Source: Impatiens glandulifera (lineage: Eukaryota > Streptophyta > Magnoliopsida > Ericales > Balsaminaceae). From it: 64,000 nucleotides of DNA. Under the pieces are notes generated by a model that saw only the letters and a list, made by a program, of their open reading frames with translations, was not told where the DNA came from and searched no databases. The translations under genes and the position numbers were made by a program. The stretch is taken from assembly GCF_907164915.1 (NCBI RefSeq), contig NW_025919501.1, forward strand, positions 1 through 64,000, written 5' to 3'. Within the stretch, counting starts at the first letter, position 1, and each line of letters begins with the position of its first letter. Below, piece after piece: positions 52,413 to 64,000 of this stretch.

Positions 52413-52934
52413 AGTTTCGGTATAGAGAGAGAGAAACGGGATTCAAGAAGAAGAGAAGTGATTTTTGTACTTTCGGATGTGATAAAAGGAGGAGAGGATG
52501 GCTCCTTATATAGGATCGGTTTTGGAGGGAAAGTCTAAGCATTGATGGTCAGTTTTGTTTTATTAAGGAAAAAAATCTTTCTCTTTTCAAGGTGCATGGG
52601 GAAGCGGCAGATTGCAAGGCTCGAGGTAAGTGTTAGTTGGGAAGTAACCAGATTAGTTGGAAATTAAATGTGCGGGTGGTTGGGGGTTGTCTCATTAATT
52701 GGGATTATCTCATTAAATGCACTCAACACATAACCGATAACAATTAGATAGAAACGGAAAATGGTAGAGACAATGCCGAAAATGGCGTACAGGAACGATG
52801 AAGAAAACATGAAATCAAGAAAGACACAAATAAAGCCGAAAGAGACATGGATAAAGCCGATATGATCAAACTTGAGTTGGGCAAGAATACACCCGGTGCA
52901 TGAAGCAAAACGACCGGATGCAGGAAGGAGTGAC

Positions 52935-53683
52935 TTAGGGTGCAAAGGGGTTGACATCACCGTTGCGGTTTCTTTTCCTCCAGGCCCTCTCGAACCGCCT
53001 ATAAAACGGGTCGGTTACTTCTTTGGTGAGCACCTGAGCTTGGTTTAAACCTTCGCCGGGACAGGTTGGTACTCCAAGCTCCACAAGGAGGCTGCTTATT
53101 TGAGGAATGAAACCAACTGATCGGATGCCGATCATCCAGATAAGGGTGTCGAAGAGCACCCTAGACCAATTTACTGGTGTGCCGGTGATTATGGCCGCCA
53201 TCATGTTGAAGTTCGAGACACTGTAGGTGTTTGTGACGTCCCTACCAAAAATGCTCTTGCCGATTACATCGTTGAGAAGCTGATATTCAGCTCTCAAACA
53301 TGATTTTGCTCCATGGTCTTCAACCGGGTCGTTAGACCGAGAGAGGGCGATGCAGACTTTGGCTTTTACATCCCCAGGGATGTCCAGATCTGTGATCCCG
53401 TGCCTTGGCAGGCTATGACACCTTGCAAAGTCTCGTTCAGTGAAATCGAAGACAATGCCTCCCACCTTGGATTAGATGTGGGTATCAAAGTGGGGGTGCC
53501 CCGAAATACTCTTGCATTGTGGAAGAACTCCAGAACGGAGTCCGGATAAATGGGGTGCTTGTCACATAGAAAACTCTGGAGGCCGGTTTCCTCCAAAGAT
53601 TTTATCATCTTGTATATTTCATACTGGTCTGTGGAGGAACAGGATTGAAAATCAACCTGAAGGATGTTTGGAAACTGAGACAT
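52935..53683 (-). pseudogene. Accessory gene A, copy 2, frameshifted
   Basis: Starts MSQFPNILQVDFQSC at 53683. It runs in frame to VFRGTP, then loses one base near 53500 and also carries a TAA in the original frame a few codons on. The remainder (from IVFDFTERDFARCHSLP to 52935) is open in the shifted frame and includes RAEYQLLNDVIG and VNWSRVLFDTLIWM. The nonsense codon of copy 1 is not present here, so the two copies were disabled independently. The TATA context TAGTATTTAAG lies upstream near 53748-53756. Confidence 0.75.
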
Positions 53684-54197
53684 TTTGTGCCTTAGTGAGA
53701 GGATGTTCTTGTGACTTGTGAGTGTTGTGGTGAACGTTTGCTTCACTTAAATACTAGTTTAGGGACTATCCTATTGTCCAGAATTAAATGGGATGATGTC
53801 TATTAACTGCAGGATAAAAGATATTGCATAGAATTAGGCATGTTTGCAGTCTAGGTATCGGTCATAGGCCTGGACTGTGAAAGATATCAAAAGATCTTCA
53901 CGTCTTTTTAGGCGCGACCATATTACTTTGAAAGAGCAATGTTTCAGAACATATATCTACAAGCATTGATAGTTATTCCACATTTGTGTGAAATTCAAAT
54001 AATCTAGAATGACCTGCTTCCAAACCGGTCAGGTATCAGTTGTTCATCCCGATGCGGGTATTTGGTGCATGCACCAAGTAGCCGGTCGGTTTACTCTATC
54101 TGATAGACTGGGCGGTTCTTCCACAGACACCCTGAAGATTCGAAGTTCAACAGTTTAGGAGGAATTATCGGTTTTGTCTGTCTGAACCGGCTTCCCT

Positions 54198-57100
54198 TTA
54201 AGCATCCTTTGGAAGGATTTGGTTAATATCGGTTAAGCCGAGAGTAAGCCTGAATTTAGAAAACTTAGCTTCCTGTAGCGGCTTTGTGAAGATATCGGCT
54301 ACTTGTTGATCAGTCGGTACGTATTCCAGCCGGATATGCTTCAGCGTGACATGCTCCCGAATGAAGTGATGCCTTATGTCGATGTGCTTGGTTCTGGAGT
54401 GGAGAACCGGATTGTAGGTGATCGCTATGACACTCGTGTTGTCGCAGAAGATTGGAGATTCTTCGGCGATGACACCGAAGTCCTTCAGCTGCTGTTGGAT
54501 CCAGAGGAGTTGAGAACAGCAACTTCCGGCCGCCAGGTATTCAGCTTCTGCAGTGGATGTGGCCACAGATGTCTGCTTCTTGCTATGCCATGAAACGAGC
54601 CGGTCACCAAGAAACTGACATGTTCCGCTGGTGCTTTTTCTGTCAATCTTACACCCTGCATAGTCTGCGTCTGAATAACTCGTTAGATTGAAGGACGAGT
54701 CCTTTGGGTACCACAGACCGACATCAGGTGTGCCCTTTAGATACTTCAGTATCCTCTTTGCGGCTGTGTAATGGAATTGCTTTGGATTTGCTTGAAATCT
54801 TCCACACACACCAACTGCAAACAGGATGTCCGGTCTACTTGCTGTCAGGTACAATAGGGAACCGATCATGCCCCGGTATGCAATCTGGTCTACCGATTGG
54901 CCTTCATCATCTCTGTCCAATTTAATGGATGAACTCATTGGAGTGGCCGCCGAGGAGCATGTGTCCATACCGAATTTCTTTAGCAGCTCCTTGGTGTATT
55001 TGGGTTGACTGATGAATGTTCCTTCCTTGAGTTGCTTAACCTGAAGAGCTAGGAAGAAACTTAATTCTCCCATCATACTCATTTCAAACTTGTCAGTCAT
55101 CATTTTTGAAAACTTATCACATAATTTAGGATCGGTTGAGCCAAAGATGATATCATCTACATAGATTTGAACAAGTAGGATATGTTCCTTCTTTTCAAAT
55201 TTGAACAATGTCTTATCCACCGAACCGATGGTGAAATCATGCTCTAATAGAAATGCGGTTAGTGTATCATACCAGGCTCTAGGTGCTTGCTTTAGACCGT
55301 ATAAAACTTTGTTTAGCCGGTATACATGGTTTGGAAATGCAGCATTTTTAAAACCGGGTGGCTGTTCAACATACACTTCTTCACGTAGGTCACCGTTCAG
55401 AAATGCACTTTTAACATCCATTTGAAAAACTTTAAAAATTTTGAAGGCTGCAAAAGCTAGAAAGATCCTAATGGCTTCAATTCTGGCTACAGTAGCAAAT
55501 GACTCTTCAAAGTCAATTCCTTCTTCCTGTTTGTAACCTTGAGCCACTAATCTGGCTTTGTTCCTCGTGACCAGACCGTCCTCATTGAGTTTGTTTCTGA
55601 ATACCCATCTTGTTCCTATGACCGATTGATCTTTCGGTCTGGGAACTAAGTACCAGACTTTACTACTCTCGAACTAGTTTAGCTCTTCTTGCATTCCCAA
55701 GATCCAATCCGGATCTGACAATGCTTCATCTATTCTTTTCGGTTCAATCTGGGATATGAAAGCTGAGTTAAAGTATCCTTCCAGAAGTTGACTCCTAGTT
55801 CGAACAGGTTCTGAAGGGTCACCTATAATTTGCTCAGGAGGATGTTTACTATTTCTTCTGAGATTCAGTTCAGGGATGTCTACCAAATTACCGGTAACTT
55901 GACCAAGACTAGACATGTCGGTAGGCTGAATGAGATTGTCAGACCGACCGACTCCCTCGGATTGGACCGAAGTGTCAGCTTCCTGTTGTGGAACAGCTTG
56001 ATCCGGCTGGGTATCAATGATACCCATTTGGTCATGGACAAACCGCCTGAAGACCGGAGTCTCATCTTCACTATCAGAATGAATATCGTTATTTTCCAGT
56101 CTGTTGTGTAGATCAAAGCATGAAGCAGTATTGCTTTCAACCGATTAACAACGTGAATTGTTTCCTCCATGGTTGCAGTTCTATTATTATATACTCTATA
56201 TGCTTTACTTACTACCGAGTATCCTAGCATAATGCCGGTATCGGTCTTTGCATCAAAAACAGTGAGTTGGGTTTTACCATTTATATGAATATAAGATTTA
56301 CAACCGAAAATCCTGAGGTACTTGAGTTTAGGAACTCTGTTAAAATAAACCTCATACGGTGTCTTGTTGTGAAATCTGTTTATCAAAGACCGGTTTTGTG
56401 TATGGCATGCAGTGTTGATAGCCTCAACCCAAAATTTCTGAGCAATGCCGGAGTCGGCTATCATGGACCGTGCGGCTTCCTTGAGAGTCCGGTTTCTTCT
56501 CTCGGCCAGGCCATTTTGTTGAGGAGTCCTAGCACTAGACAACTCGTGTCTAATGCCGGATTCATCAAGATATGCAGTTAATGTACTATTAGTAAATTCG
56601 GTACTTCGATCACTTCGAATGCTATTGATACGAGTTGATTTTTCATTTTGCAACCGCTTAAGAAGTGTGATCAGGTTTGATACAGTTTCACGTTTAGATG
56701 GTAGAAATATTACCCATGTATATCTAAAATAATCATCAATAACTACCATGGTGTAAAGCATACCTCCTAGGCTAATGACCTGAATCGGTCCAAATAAATC
56801 CATGTGAAGAAGATCTAGGCATCGGCTAGATTGAATATTTCCTTTATTCTTAAAAGATGACCTAGTTTGTTTACCCATTTGGCATGCTGAACAGACCTTA
56901 TCCTGGTTAAATACTATATCAGGAATACCTTCAACTAGCTTTCTACCGCGAATGTAGTTTAAGGTTTTCATGTTTAGATGGTTTAGTCTCTTGTGCCATA
57001 GCCAGGTTTGATCAGTCTTAGCTATCATGCATATAGGATATTCTATTCTTGTTTTCCAGTCTACCTTATAGATGTTATCTATCCTATTTCCGGTTAGTAG

Positions 57101-57466
57101 TACAATACCTTGAGAGTCCTTAACTAAGCATGCATGTTTAAGGAATTCTACCGTGTATCCGGCATCACACATCTGACTAATACTAAGTAGATTAAAACGT
57201 AGGTTTTCAACTAGAAGTACATTATCAATAGTTAGATTACCATGGACAATCTTACCCTTGCCCACAGTTTTACCTTTTGAGTTGTCACCGAAGGTAATTA
57301 GAGCACCGGTTACTGATCTGATGTCGATTAGCAAATTGCTATTTCCGGTCATGTGCCTGGAGCAACCGCTGTCCAAGAACCATTCGGAGTTTCCTAGCCG
57401 TTTCTTTGGATCCTGCAAAATGTACATATTTACAACTGTTTGGTACCCACATTTACTTGGGTCCAC
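54198..57466 (-). pseudogene. pol: pol of copy 2, two lesions
   Basis: From the protease ([11 protein letters not shown]) through the integrase the frame is open. It then loses 7 bp near 56150 relative to copy 1 and shifts. It resumes at 56027 and hits a TAG at 55674-55676 between integrase and RT. RT ([21 protein letters not shown]) and RNase H (STAEAEYLA) are then open to the stop at 54198. The integrase also has RSDRSTEF where copy 1 has RSDRGTEF. The 14-nt overlap with gag is identical to copy 1. Confidence 0.9.
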
Positions 57467-59263
57467 ATGCGGTTAGTCCCTTAGGTACCCAAACTTTAAT
57501 AAATCGGACGGTCTTCTTTGCTAGAGTTTTAACTGTCCTTTTTACACTTGGTCTGGTGTATTTCGGTTTTCCTTCAAATGTTCTAAACGGTGATGGTCTT
57601 TGGTTCGGTGATCTGTAGTTTGACCTACGTGGTTCAGGAAAATCTTTCTTATATTTGAGGATTTCGGCTTTTCTTTTCTCAAGGTCAAGCCATGAATCGG
57701 TTGGGCCAACATAATCGTATTTTAGCTTCTCTTCCCTATAATATGCGGTTTCCTCTTCTTCAGCTGTACAAGTGCTCTTAAGAAATTTTATAAAGGGGAG
57801 GTTTCCTTTTGTAAGCCTTGCTTTCTCTATGGGTTTTCGGTCTTTAGAGCTATTCCCTGTGTATCCAAGACCACGCTTACAACGAGGATGCCTATAGTGT
57901 TTATTCATATTCTTTACTATATCGCTAGATCTCTTATAGGCGGCCATCGTATATTGAAATCGGGCATTCTCTTCCTCGGTTAGTTCTCTAGTCGGTTCAC
58001 TAGGTTGTTCGGTCTTAAGATCTAACTCGGTTTCTATAGTATGGGTATCATCAGATTGTATGACCTCCGGTTCGGTTATGATGGGTACCTCTGGTTCTAT
58101 TGGAATAGGTACTATGGGATAGGTTCTAATGTTTAGATGCTTGGGTAGCATGATTAGTAGGTTCTTATATTCTTCTACCATGTCATTCAATGCATTGTAT
58201 AACTCATCTTTAGTAAATTCCTCACAAGGAGAGTCAAATACCTGTTCCTCATTGGCCATGAGGCACGTGAGTTCATCGTCGCTGTCACTGCGAGCCCATA
58301 GACTTCCTCCATCGTCGGCTATCAGTGCTTTCGGTACCTCACTTCCTTCACCGGCTTGTTGGTAATTGTTTCTGTCATTTTGATATTCCGGTTTCTGGGT
58401 GTCCCTTCTTGGTTTCCTGCACTCCCACTTAAAGTGTCCCAAACAGTTACAGTTATAGCATCTTATATTGGATTTGTCACCATAGTAGTTGTTTGTCGGT
58501 TGGCTCCTTTTCATGAACCTCCCAAACTTCTGTGCAAGCATTGCCATGGCATCCTTAGTGAACTGTTCGGCGGTTCTAATCGGTGCGGGTGCAGGAACCG
58601 GTATCGGGGCAGGAGTAGGAGCAGGTGCAGCCGGTTCTGTAGATGTGATTAGTGCTCTGGTTGATGTTGAGGCCGAGACTTCCTCTTCAGTTCTGGATCT
58701 CATCTCGAATTCGTATGCCTTTAGATCTTCGAATACGTCGTATAGTTTCATCTTACGTAGGCTCTTTGATTCCCTCATTACCATTGTCTTTATATCCCAG
58801 GCACTTGGAAGAGATCTCAAAGCCTTCATAACTACCTCTTTGTTCTCATACTTCTTGCCCAGAGTTGCTAGTTCATCTAACAACTCATAGTTTCTCCTGG
58901 TTTCATTTTGATGCTTTCAAACTTCTGTGTGGCCATCATTATTTTGTTCTCCCTTATTCTTTCATTTCCTTCAAAGATCTGGATGACCGTGTTCCATGTC
59001 TCCTTCGCGGTTTTGCAATCTCTGATCTTGCAGTATGTGTTTCTGTCTACGCTGTTGGAGATCCGGTTTCTTGCATGGTTGTCCAGATTGTTCCTTCTCC
59101 TATCTTCAGCCGTCCATTCTTTTCTATCTTTATCAATGAATATCGGTCCTTCGGTCAGAATGGATTCCATTTCATCATCCAAGGTGACTAGGTGCAGGTG
59201 CATGCGTGCCTTCCAGTTGGCAAAGTCATCACCTTCTAGCATTGGAGGCCTATCCTGATACAT
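57453..59263 (-). pseudogene. gag: gag of copy 2, internal deletion
   Basis: Same protein as copy 1 from [17 protein letters not shown]. Close to 58880-58890 a net 25 bp is missing between PGETM and LDELA, which shifts the frame. The rest (58883-57453) is open and contains the CCHC knuckle (CYNCNCLGHFKWEC) and the long C-terminal extension. Without the missing piece no full-length Gag can be made. Confidence 0.88.
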
Positions 59264-59288
59264 GTTTGCTTGAGTATTGAAACTAACT

Positions 59289-59300
59289 GCTCTGATACCA
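59289..59300 (-). other. Primer-binding site of copy 2, tRNA-iMet
   Basis: GCTCTGATACCA on plus is the complement of TGGTATCAGAGC, two bases inside the 5' LTR. Confidence 0.9.
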
Positions 59301-59302
59301 AT

Positions 59303-60613
59303 TGTTAGGATCTAGGTCGCCGCTGGTGGACCGGGGGTTGGACCGGTTAGCGGTTCTTACTCGTAGGGTGGTAGTTAATCCGGTTAGAGATTAATACCGG
59401 GGTTTCAATACTACACAACCTGTCACAAACCCTTGAACTAGGTTCAAGCGCGGAAGAGGTTTGCTTTCAGGTTGAAGCGGCACGCTTGTATGATAGGCAC
59501 GGTCGGTTTCGGATGATGAAGATTTGGAGATGATGGGTCGGTTTCGGTAATCTGGATATTCGGTATGTTTAGTATAAAGTCGGTTTGGAGCGATATGGTT
59601 AAGTTAGTCGGTTATATAATGAAGCCGGGAGAAAGTAAATAACACAACAGATTTTATGGATGTTCGGAGATAAAACTCCTACGTCACCCCTTCCTCTCGA
59701 AACCGCGAGAATGATATTCACTAAGGAATACAAGTACAGGCCGATCGAGACTTATTTCCTGCTCGATAACACTCTTACAATTTACACCGAAATTGTAAAA
59801 CACACTTTTAACTTTCAACACTTAGGCTTTCTAGAATAGCACACTCTTATCACTTGTAGTAAATGCTCTTAGCGCTCGTTATCCCAATGTATGTCCTGCA
59901 TTTACTCTTCTGCAACTGCCTCCTTTTATAGGTGAAATATGCCAACGGTCATATTTCACTGCCTTGAATCTGATTGGCTGATCAGAGGTGCAGTGATTCA
60001 GTGTCTCAGAGGTTCAGACCTGCGGTCGTTTCCTCAGACCTGACGGTCAACCTCAGACCTGGCATTATGTCTCAGACCTGGCGGTCTGTTCATTCGGTGT
60101 GTAGGACAAGCCTGCCGGGTTTGTCTTTTACTTGATATAGGCACTGTCTGTTTGGACAGTTGTCTGTACTTTGAAGATTTCCTTTCTGACTTATCCCGAA
60201 GTAGAAGGATCCGGTAGTACCGTTTTCTGCAGCCTACAGTCTTTCCTCAGACTTGCATGGATATGGAAGTATTCAGTCTGTTCCTTTGGTATCATTCTCA
60301 ACAGATACCCGAAATGTCTTCTTGTACTGGTCGGTCATTTGACTTGGCCGAATGTCTTTTGGTATTGATGTAACCGGACTTCTTCCGGTTATTCTTGTCT
60401 TGTGGATGATCGGCTGTTTGATGGTTCCGGTTTTGAGCTTTGGCCGATCCTTCCTTTGTGCGGTCACGTTCCGAATACTCTTGATCGGTTTGGTAGCTTG
60501 ACCGGTTAGGTTTCTTCAGTCAGTTCTCTTGTTCATCCGGTCCGGTTCCTTGTTCCTGCATGGGAAGTTTGTTTAAGTTAGGTTTATTTGAACCGGTCTG
60601 AATTTATCTAACA
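59303..60613 (-). repeat. 5' LTR of copy 2 (right in the window)
   Basis: 1311 bp, the fuller of the two copy-2 LTRs. TATA box on minus within CTTTTATAGGTGAAATAT near 59922-59939; U3 repeats of CAGACCTGRCGGTC type at about 60015-60090. Confidence 0.9.
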
Positions 60614-60618
60614 GTTGG

Positions 60619-60709
60619 CCTAAGAAATGCACACAAACATTAAATCAAAGTACAAAAGTGAATAAGGAATGAAACTTGCAATCAATCAACTAAAACAAGA
60701 CGATAGGGG
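60619..60709 (+). repeat. 450-bp tandem duplication, copy 2 (right part)
   Basis: CCTAAGAAATGCACACAAAC to ACAAGACGATAGGGG continues the copy interrupted at 46879; its equivalent in copy 1 is 46418-46507. Confidence 0.8.
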
Positions 60710-60714
60710 TTGAT

Positions 60715-62262
60715 TTCCTCAGACTCGTCCCTCTTGTCTTTGTCCTTGTTCTTTTTTTCCTTTTTTCTTGTCACCCTTAGGTTTTTTTAGGATGTATTTC
60801 CGGATAGAGTTCTGGATTCTTCGTCTTCGCTAGCTTCTCTTGTCACTTTTTTTTTCTTTTGGGCTTGAGTTTGGAGTTGAGAGTATGAGTTGTTTCCCTT
60901 AAGGTGGTTTCTTTGACAACGTTGCAACTTTCTTTGGTTTCGGAGCTCATGGTTTTCGAGATGCTTTGGCTTTCTCTATCATCCACGTCAACGCCATGCT
61001 TTTCGAACCTAATTAGTGGAAAAGGGCCTCGGTTTCAGGCTTAGTGGGATTGTGATCGGTTTGGTTTTTGTTCACGTGTTTGTTGTGGCTTTCATTTGCT
61101 TTGAGAATTTTGATATAAGATTTCTTGACCACCTTGACATACTCTTGTTCAGGAGTGGCCACATGCTTCTTTTTCTTTTCCCCGTCATTTTTTTTTTCGA
61201 CTGCTCGTACATGACCTCAATGGTGGCCATGTTTCCATTCCGGCATCTTAACTCGAGTTTTTCCATTTTTGTACTTGTTGAGTCGATCTCAATACAAATG
61301 CGGACAAACGTGACCCGTTCAAACGATTCAAAGTCGGGATCGAGCTTTAACGACTTTCCAATGAGTCTGGTGAGGTAAGCAAGTGCTTTGGCATTACAAA
61401 AGTGTGGTGGGATGTTTCTCATTCTCACCCACACTTGTTCGGATTGTGGCGGTTTGCTATTGACGTCATATCTTCATTCCATTTGACCAGCTTGAAACAT
61501 AAGTTGAACATGAAGGTGAAATCTGAGTCGACAATGACTTAGACTTCAGGCTCCGTGCCAAAAGTGAGGAAGAAATAGCCAAAGTCGTTGACTTTGACTT
61601 TTTTGAGTCCCTTTTCGCTCCATTGTCGGAAAAGGGCGACCTTGATTGCTCAGAATGGGGCCTTGTGGGTGCTCATGAAGTGACCGACGACAACTCACTT
61701 CCAATCGTTGACGCATCCCTCTTCATTTTCCAGTGGGAGTTCAATTTGGAGCGGGTGTTCGAGCGTTTTAATTTTTAGGCTAGGATCCACATTAAGCTTG
61801 CTTCCATTAGATGTCTCATTTTGTCCCAAACCTTATTGGTTTGCCATGTTCGGTTTGCATTTGTTAGTATAGTGTATGCATAAGTTTTGGGGCACTTGTA
61901 AAACTCCCTCATGACACAAACTGACCACAAAATGATTTCCTCGTATTCAACTTTGTCGAATGAGTTCCAATCTTACTCGAATCAGATTTTGAATTGGCAA
62001 ATGATTTGCTCGCTCCTTTCAGTGGTCATGACAAGTTCATGCCTTTGGAACTGGGCGAGGGACTTGAGAATTTGGTTCCAAATGCCCGCCAGATTTGCAA
62101 TTTTATTTCGTCCCATGGTCCACGACTTATCAGGGATTTGAGCGATCAGAGTGGGAATGTCGTGACATGCCGTAGTGGTTGAGGTGAGCCCGGTTGGAAA
62201 AACAACATCGTGACCGGTCATGGTGGTAGCGACATGGTCTATCAAAGGAGTAGCATTGCTGA
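60715..62262 (-). pseudogene. LINE ORF1-like relic (DUF4283-type)
   Basis: The clearest block on minus is 61434-61072: WVRMRNIPPHFCNAKALAYL, LTRLIGKSLKLDPD, FVRICIEIDSTS and IEVMYEQ. This is the DUF4283/zinc-knuckle type module of plant LINE ORF1 proteins; the Cys residues of the knuckle are not visible. Upstream in another frame is KKVKVNDFGYFFLTFGTE (near 61620-61560), typical of the same domain. Several stops and shifts separate the blocks, so it is dead. I found no reverse transcriptase, poly(A) tail or target duplication. The family call rests on remembered motif shape. Confidence 0.5.
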
Positions 62263-62263
62263 T

Positions 62264-62330
62264 CACTACAACAAAACATATCTTTGACGACCCTTATATG
62301 CCAACGCATATTAAGCGTGGCTAAAAATCA
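62264..62330 (+). mobile_element. CACTA-like terminal sequence
   Basis: CACTACAACAAAACATATC is the standard end of plant CACTA (En/Spm) elements. It is followed by subterminal-looking TGCCAACGCATATTAAGCG and a related TGCCAACC. I found no matching opposite terminus, so only one end is claimed. Confidence 0.45.
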
Positions 62331-62797
62331 AAAGAAAATAAACTTTTGCCAACCTTTATTAATTTTTTTTAAATATATATATTGAGAACTTAATAATTTA
62401 ACTATTATAAATTTTAATATTTTTATGTTTTGTGTTTTAACTTTATAAATATTTTATTTCACTATTTTAATTTTTTAAATTAAATTTGACTTATAATTTT
62501 ATTAACATTAAAATTTAATTATTAATTTTTTATAACATAATTATTAAAATTGTTAAATTTCATTATTAATTTTTTTTTATAAATATATGTCCTTTATTTA
62601 ATTATTATTTAAATTTAATTATACTAAAACTAAAAGTAAAAAATAATATAAACTAAAAATAAATAAATTAAACATTATATTATATTTAAGAATTTAACTT
62701 ATATTTTTTTTATTTTAAATTAGGAGTAAGTGTCTTATAGATCTTACTACATTAATCGCAATTCAGATCTTGGTAGATCTTCAGACAGTTTGAGGAG
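62331..62797. other. AT-rich spacer and probable 5' UTR of the prolyl 4-hydroxylase gene
   Basis: Very AT-rich to about 62720. The part just before 62798 (CAGATCTTGGTAGATCTTC) is less biased and probably transcribed leader. No other gene is visible. Confidence 0.5.
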
Positions 62798-64000
62798 ATG
62801 ACAATGGTTGCGAAAGGGAAGCATTCCCGAGGTTTGTCTCAGAATTGGTCTTCGTCCACGCTCATAATCTCATTCTTCGTCATACTCGTTCTCCTAGCAT
62901 TTGAAATTCTCTCCATTTCTACAAACTCTCGCGAGTCGCGGCTCACGTAAGGTGCAAGATCTCTTACCTCCATTTTCCACCAAGCCGTAGAGAGGTTATA
63001 GACTGGAAATCAACTTTTAGATGGAAATCAACTTTTAGATTTGATTGATTGATTTTAAATTCGATCTGATTTTATGTTTAATTGCAGACGCCGTGAGGAA
63101 GACGATGAACGCAAAGACGATTGGGTCGAAGTGATTTCCTGGGAACCAAGAGTCTTCGTCTATCACAATTTTCTGGTTAGATTTCTATCACTATTTTAAT
63201 ATGGACTTTTCTGTTCTCGAGACTCATATACTGAATATGCATCTTAAATTTTGGAGGTTTTCATTTACTTTTGCTATAGTTGATTTCTAGGTTGAATTGG
63301 GTGGTTACAAATATCCTAATGCATAGATAATCTGTCAAATTGTGCTTTTGATTATGGTTACCATAATCTGATAATGTGAAATGTTTGGTGTATCAATGAG
63401 GGATGATATGGATATGCCTTCCCTTTTCTTTAGTAATTGAAATGCGGAAGATATGTTCTTGTTTGAAGATAGAGGAGGAATGTGTGTTGTTCACTTTCAA
63501 GTTTTGTTTTCATCTTCCTTATGTTTGCTTTCTCAAAAAAATTCTACAATTATCAAAGTATAGATACTTAAATAACCTGTTTGACTTGATTCGTGAACCT
63601 GCAGGCATACTAATAAAATGTCCATTGTTTTGTGGAGTTATTTAGTACTCTCGAAAGAGTTGTATGTGTTACCTTTTTATTATTATTTTTTTGTGAAAAG
63701 GATTTACATACAAACACAAAAATATACATCATAAGTTTCATCAGTTAAATGAGCCTCATCAGCTACAATGCTAACAACATGCGTGGTGGATAATCATGAT
63801 CCAATCCTCGTTATACCTAACATGTGACTCATTTATTTTTGGGCGTTTTTCTACCGGTAGATGTATTAGTCTGTTTTGATTGTTATAACGATGGAAGGTT
63901 TATAGTTGGTCACTCGAGCTTGGACTTTGATTGATTCAAGTAAAGGTTTCTATGACTTGGATAGTAAAAGTTGGACTGATCAGGAGACATTGTTACTGCT
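62798..64000 (+). CDS. Prolyl 4-hydroxylase, N-terminal exons, truncated by the window edge
   Basis: Exon 1 (62798-62946) encodes MTMVAKGKHSRGLSQNWSSS followed by a hydrophobic signal-anchor helix (TLIISFFVILVLLAFEIL, residues 21-38) and ends CTCAC/GTAAGG. Exon 2 (63088-63175) joins in phase and reads REEDDERKDDWVEVISWEPR then VFVYHNFL, ending TTTCTG/GTTAG. The VISWEPR.FVYHNFL phrase is the hallmark opening of the plant prolyl 4-hydroxylase catalytic domain. These are type II membrane enzymes of the ER/Golgi that hydroxylate proline in extensins and arabinogalactan proteins using 2-oxoglutarate and Fe(II). The Fe-binding His/Asp residues lie in later exons outside the window; no further exon was recognised up to 64000. 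Confidence 0.8.

Larger units (their letters stand above)
46880..60613 (-). mobile_element. Sirevirus-like Ty1/copia retrotransposon, copy 2 (13.7 kb)
   Basis: Minus-oriented relative of the element at 16468-30349, with the same order LTR, PBS, gag, pol, A, B, C, duplicated PPT, LTR. GTTGG target duplications lie at 46875-46879 and 60614-60618. The LTRs (46880-48169 and 59303-60613) differ by a 21-bp deletion and about seven substitutions, so it is also recent. It belongs to a clearly different LTR subfamily from copy 1. Gag and pol are broken (25-bp net deletion; 7-bp deletion; nonsense), while B and C remain open. It cannot make its own replication proteins and would depend on a relative. 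Confidence 0.92.

Noticed and set aside
62264..62760. Complete CACTA element
   Set aside because: Only the CACTACAA end is present; no inverse TTGTAGTG terminus or 3-bp duplication was found in range.

Overview
The window is repeat-rich nuclear DNA of a flowering plant, most likely a eudicot. Spliced genes with GT-AG introns, a plant cytochrome P450 relic, a plant-type prolyl 4-hydroxylase start, MULE, hAT and CACTA-type DNA transposons and Ty1/copia retrotransposons with an initiator-Met primer site all point that way. The species cannot be read from the sequence. Only three host genes look functional: a five-exon SEC-C motif gene (8263-10371, minus), one intact tRNA-Lys(UUU) (45985-46057) and the first two exons of a prolyl 4-hydroxylase running off the right edge (62798 onward). 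Almost everything else is transposon, nested several layers deep.

Layout. 1-6500: two short hAT-like elements and a CYP93-like P450 gene that survives as two fragments (1450-1750 and 6318-6476). Between them lie another hAT-like element, a long inverted-repeat element and a 1354-bp solo LTR. 8263-10371: the SEC-C gene. 10687-36634: a 26-kb Mutator-like element (MULE) with about 0.5-kb terminal inverted repeats (TIRs), inserted 316 bp upstream of the SEC-C start codon. It carries a DUF1985/Ulp1-like protease gene on plus, a decayed mudrA-type transposase on minus, a captured katanin-p80 WD40 exon next to the left TIR, and captured BRCA1-type BRCT exons next to the right TIR. A 13.9-kb Sirevirus-like copia element (16468-30349, TSD GAGTT) sits between its two convergent genes. 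39968-44755: an older, broken copia element (TSD GTTCA). 45370-46880: a tRNA-Lys tandem array with three dead copies and one intact copy, followed by a 450-bp tandem duplication. 46880-60613: a second Sirevirus-like element on minus (TSD GTTGG), inserted into that duplication. 60715-62262: a decayed LINE ORF1-like relic. 62264: a CACTA-like end. 62798 onward: the prolyl 4-hydroxylase.

Most interesting. (1) Both Sirevirus-like elements carry, after pol, three mutually paralogous genes (A, B, C) in the same order. Each has its own conserved TATA box and pyrimidine-rich leader, which suggests separately transcribed accessory genes instead of one env-like gene. Gene C has a coiled coil and nuclear-type basic clusters, with no signal peptide or membrane helix. 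Genes B and C are intact in both copies; gene A is broken independently in each. (2) The MULE TIRs look like portable expression modules (TATA box, leader, splice donor), each next to a captured host-gene fragment in sense orientation. (3) The Ulp1-like gene has grown by tandem duplication of a phase-0 exon-plus-intron cassette, including one precise exon-exon fusion lacking the intron.
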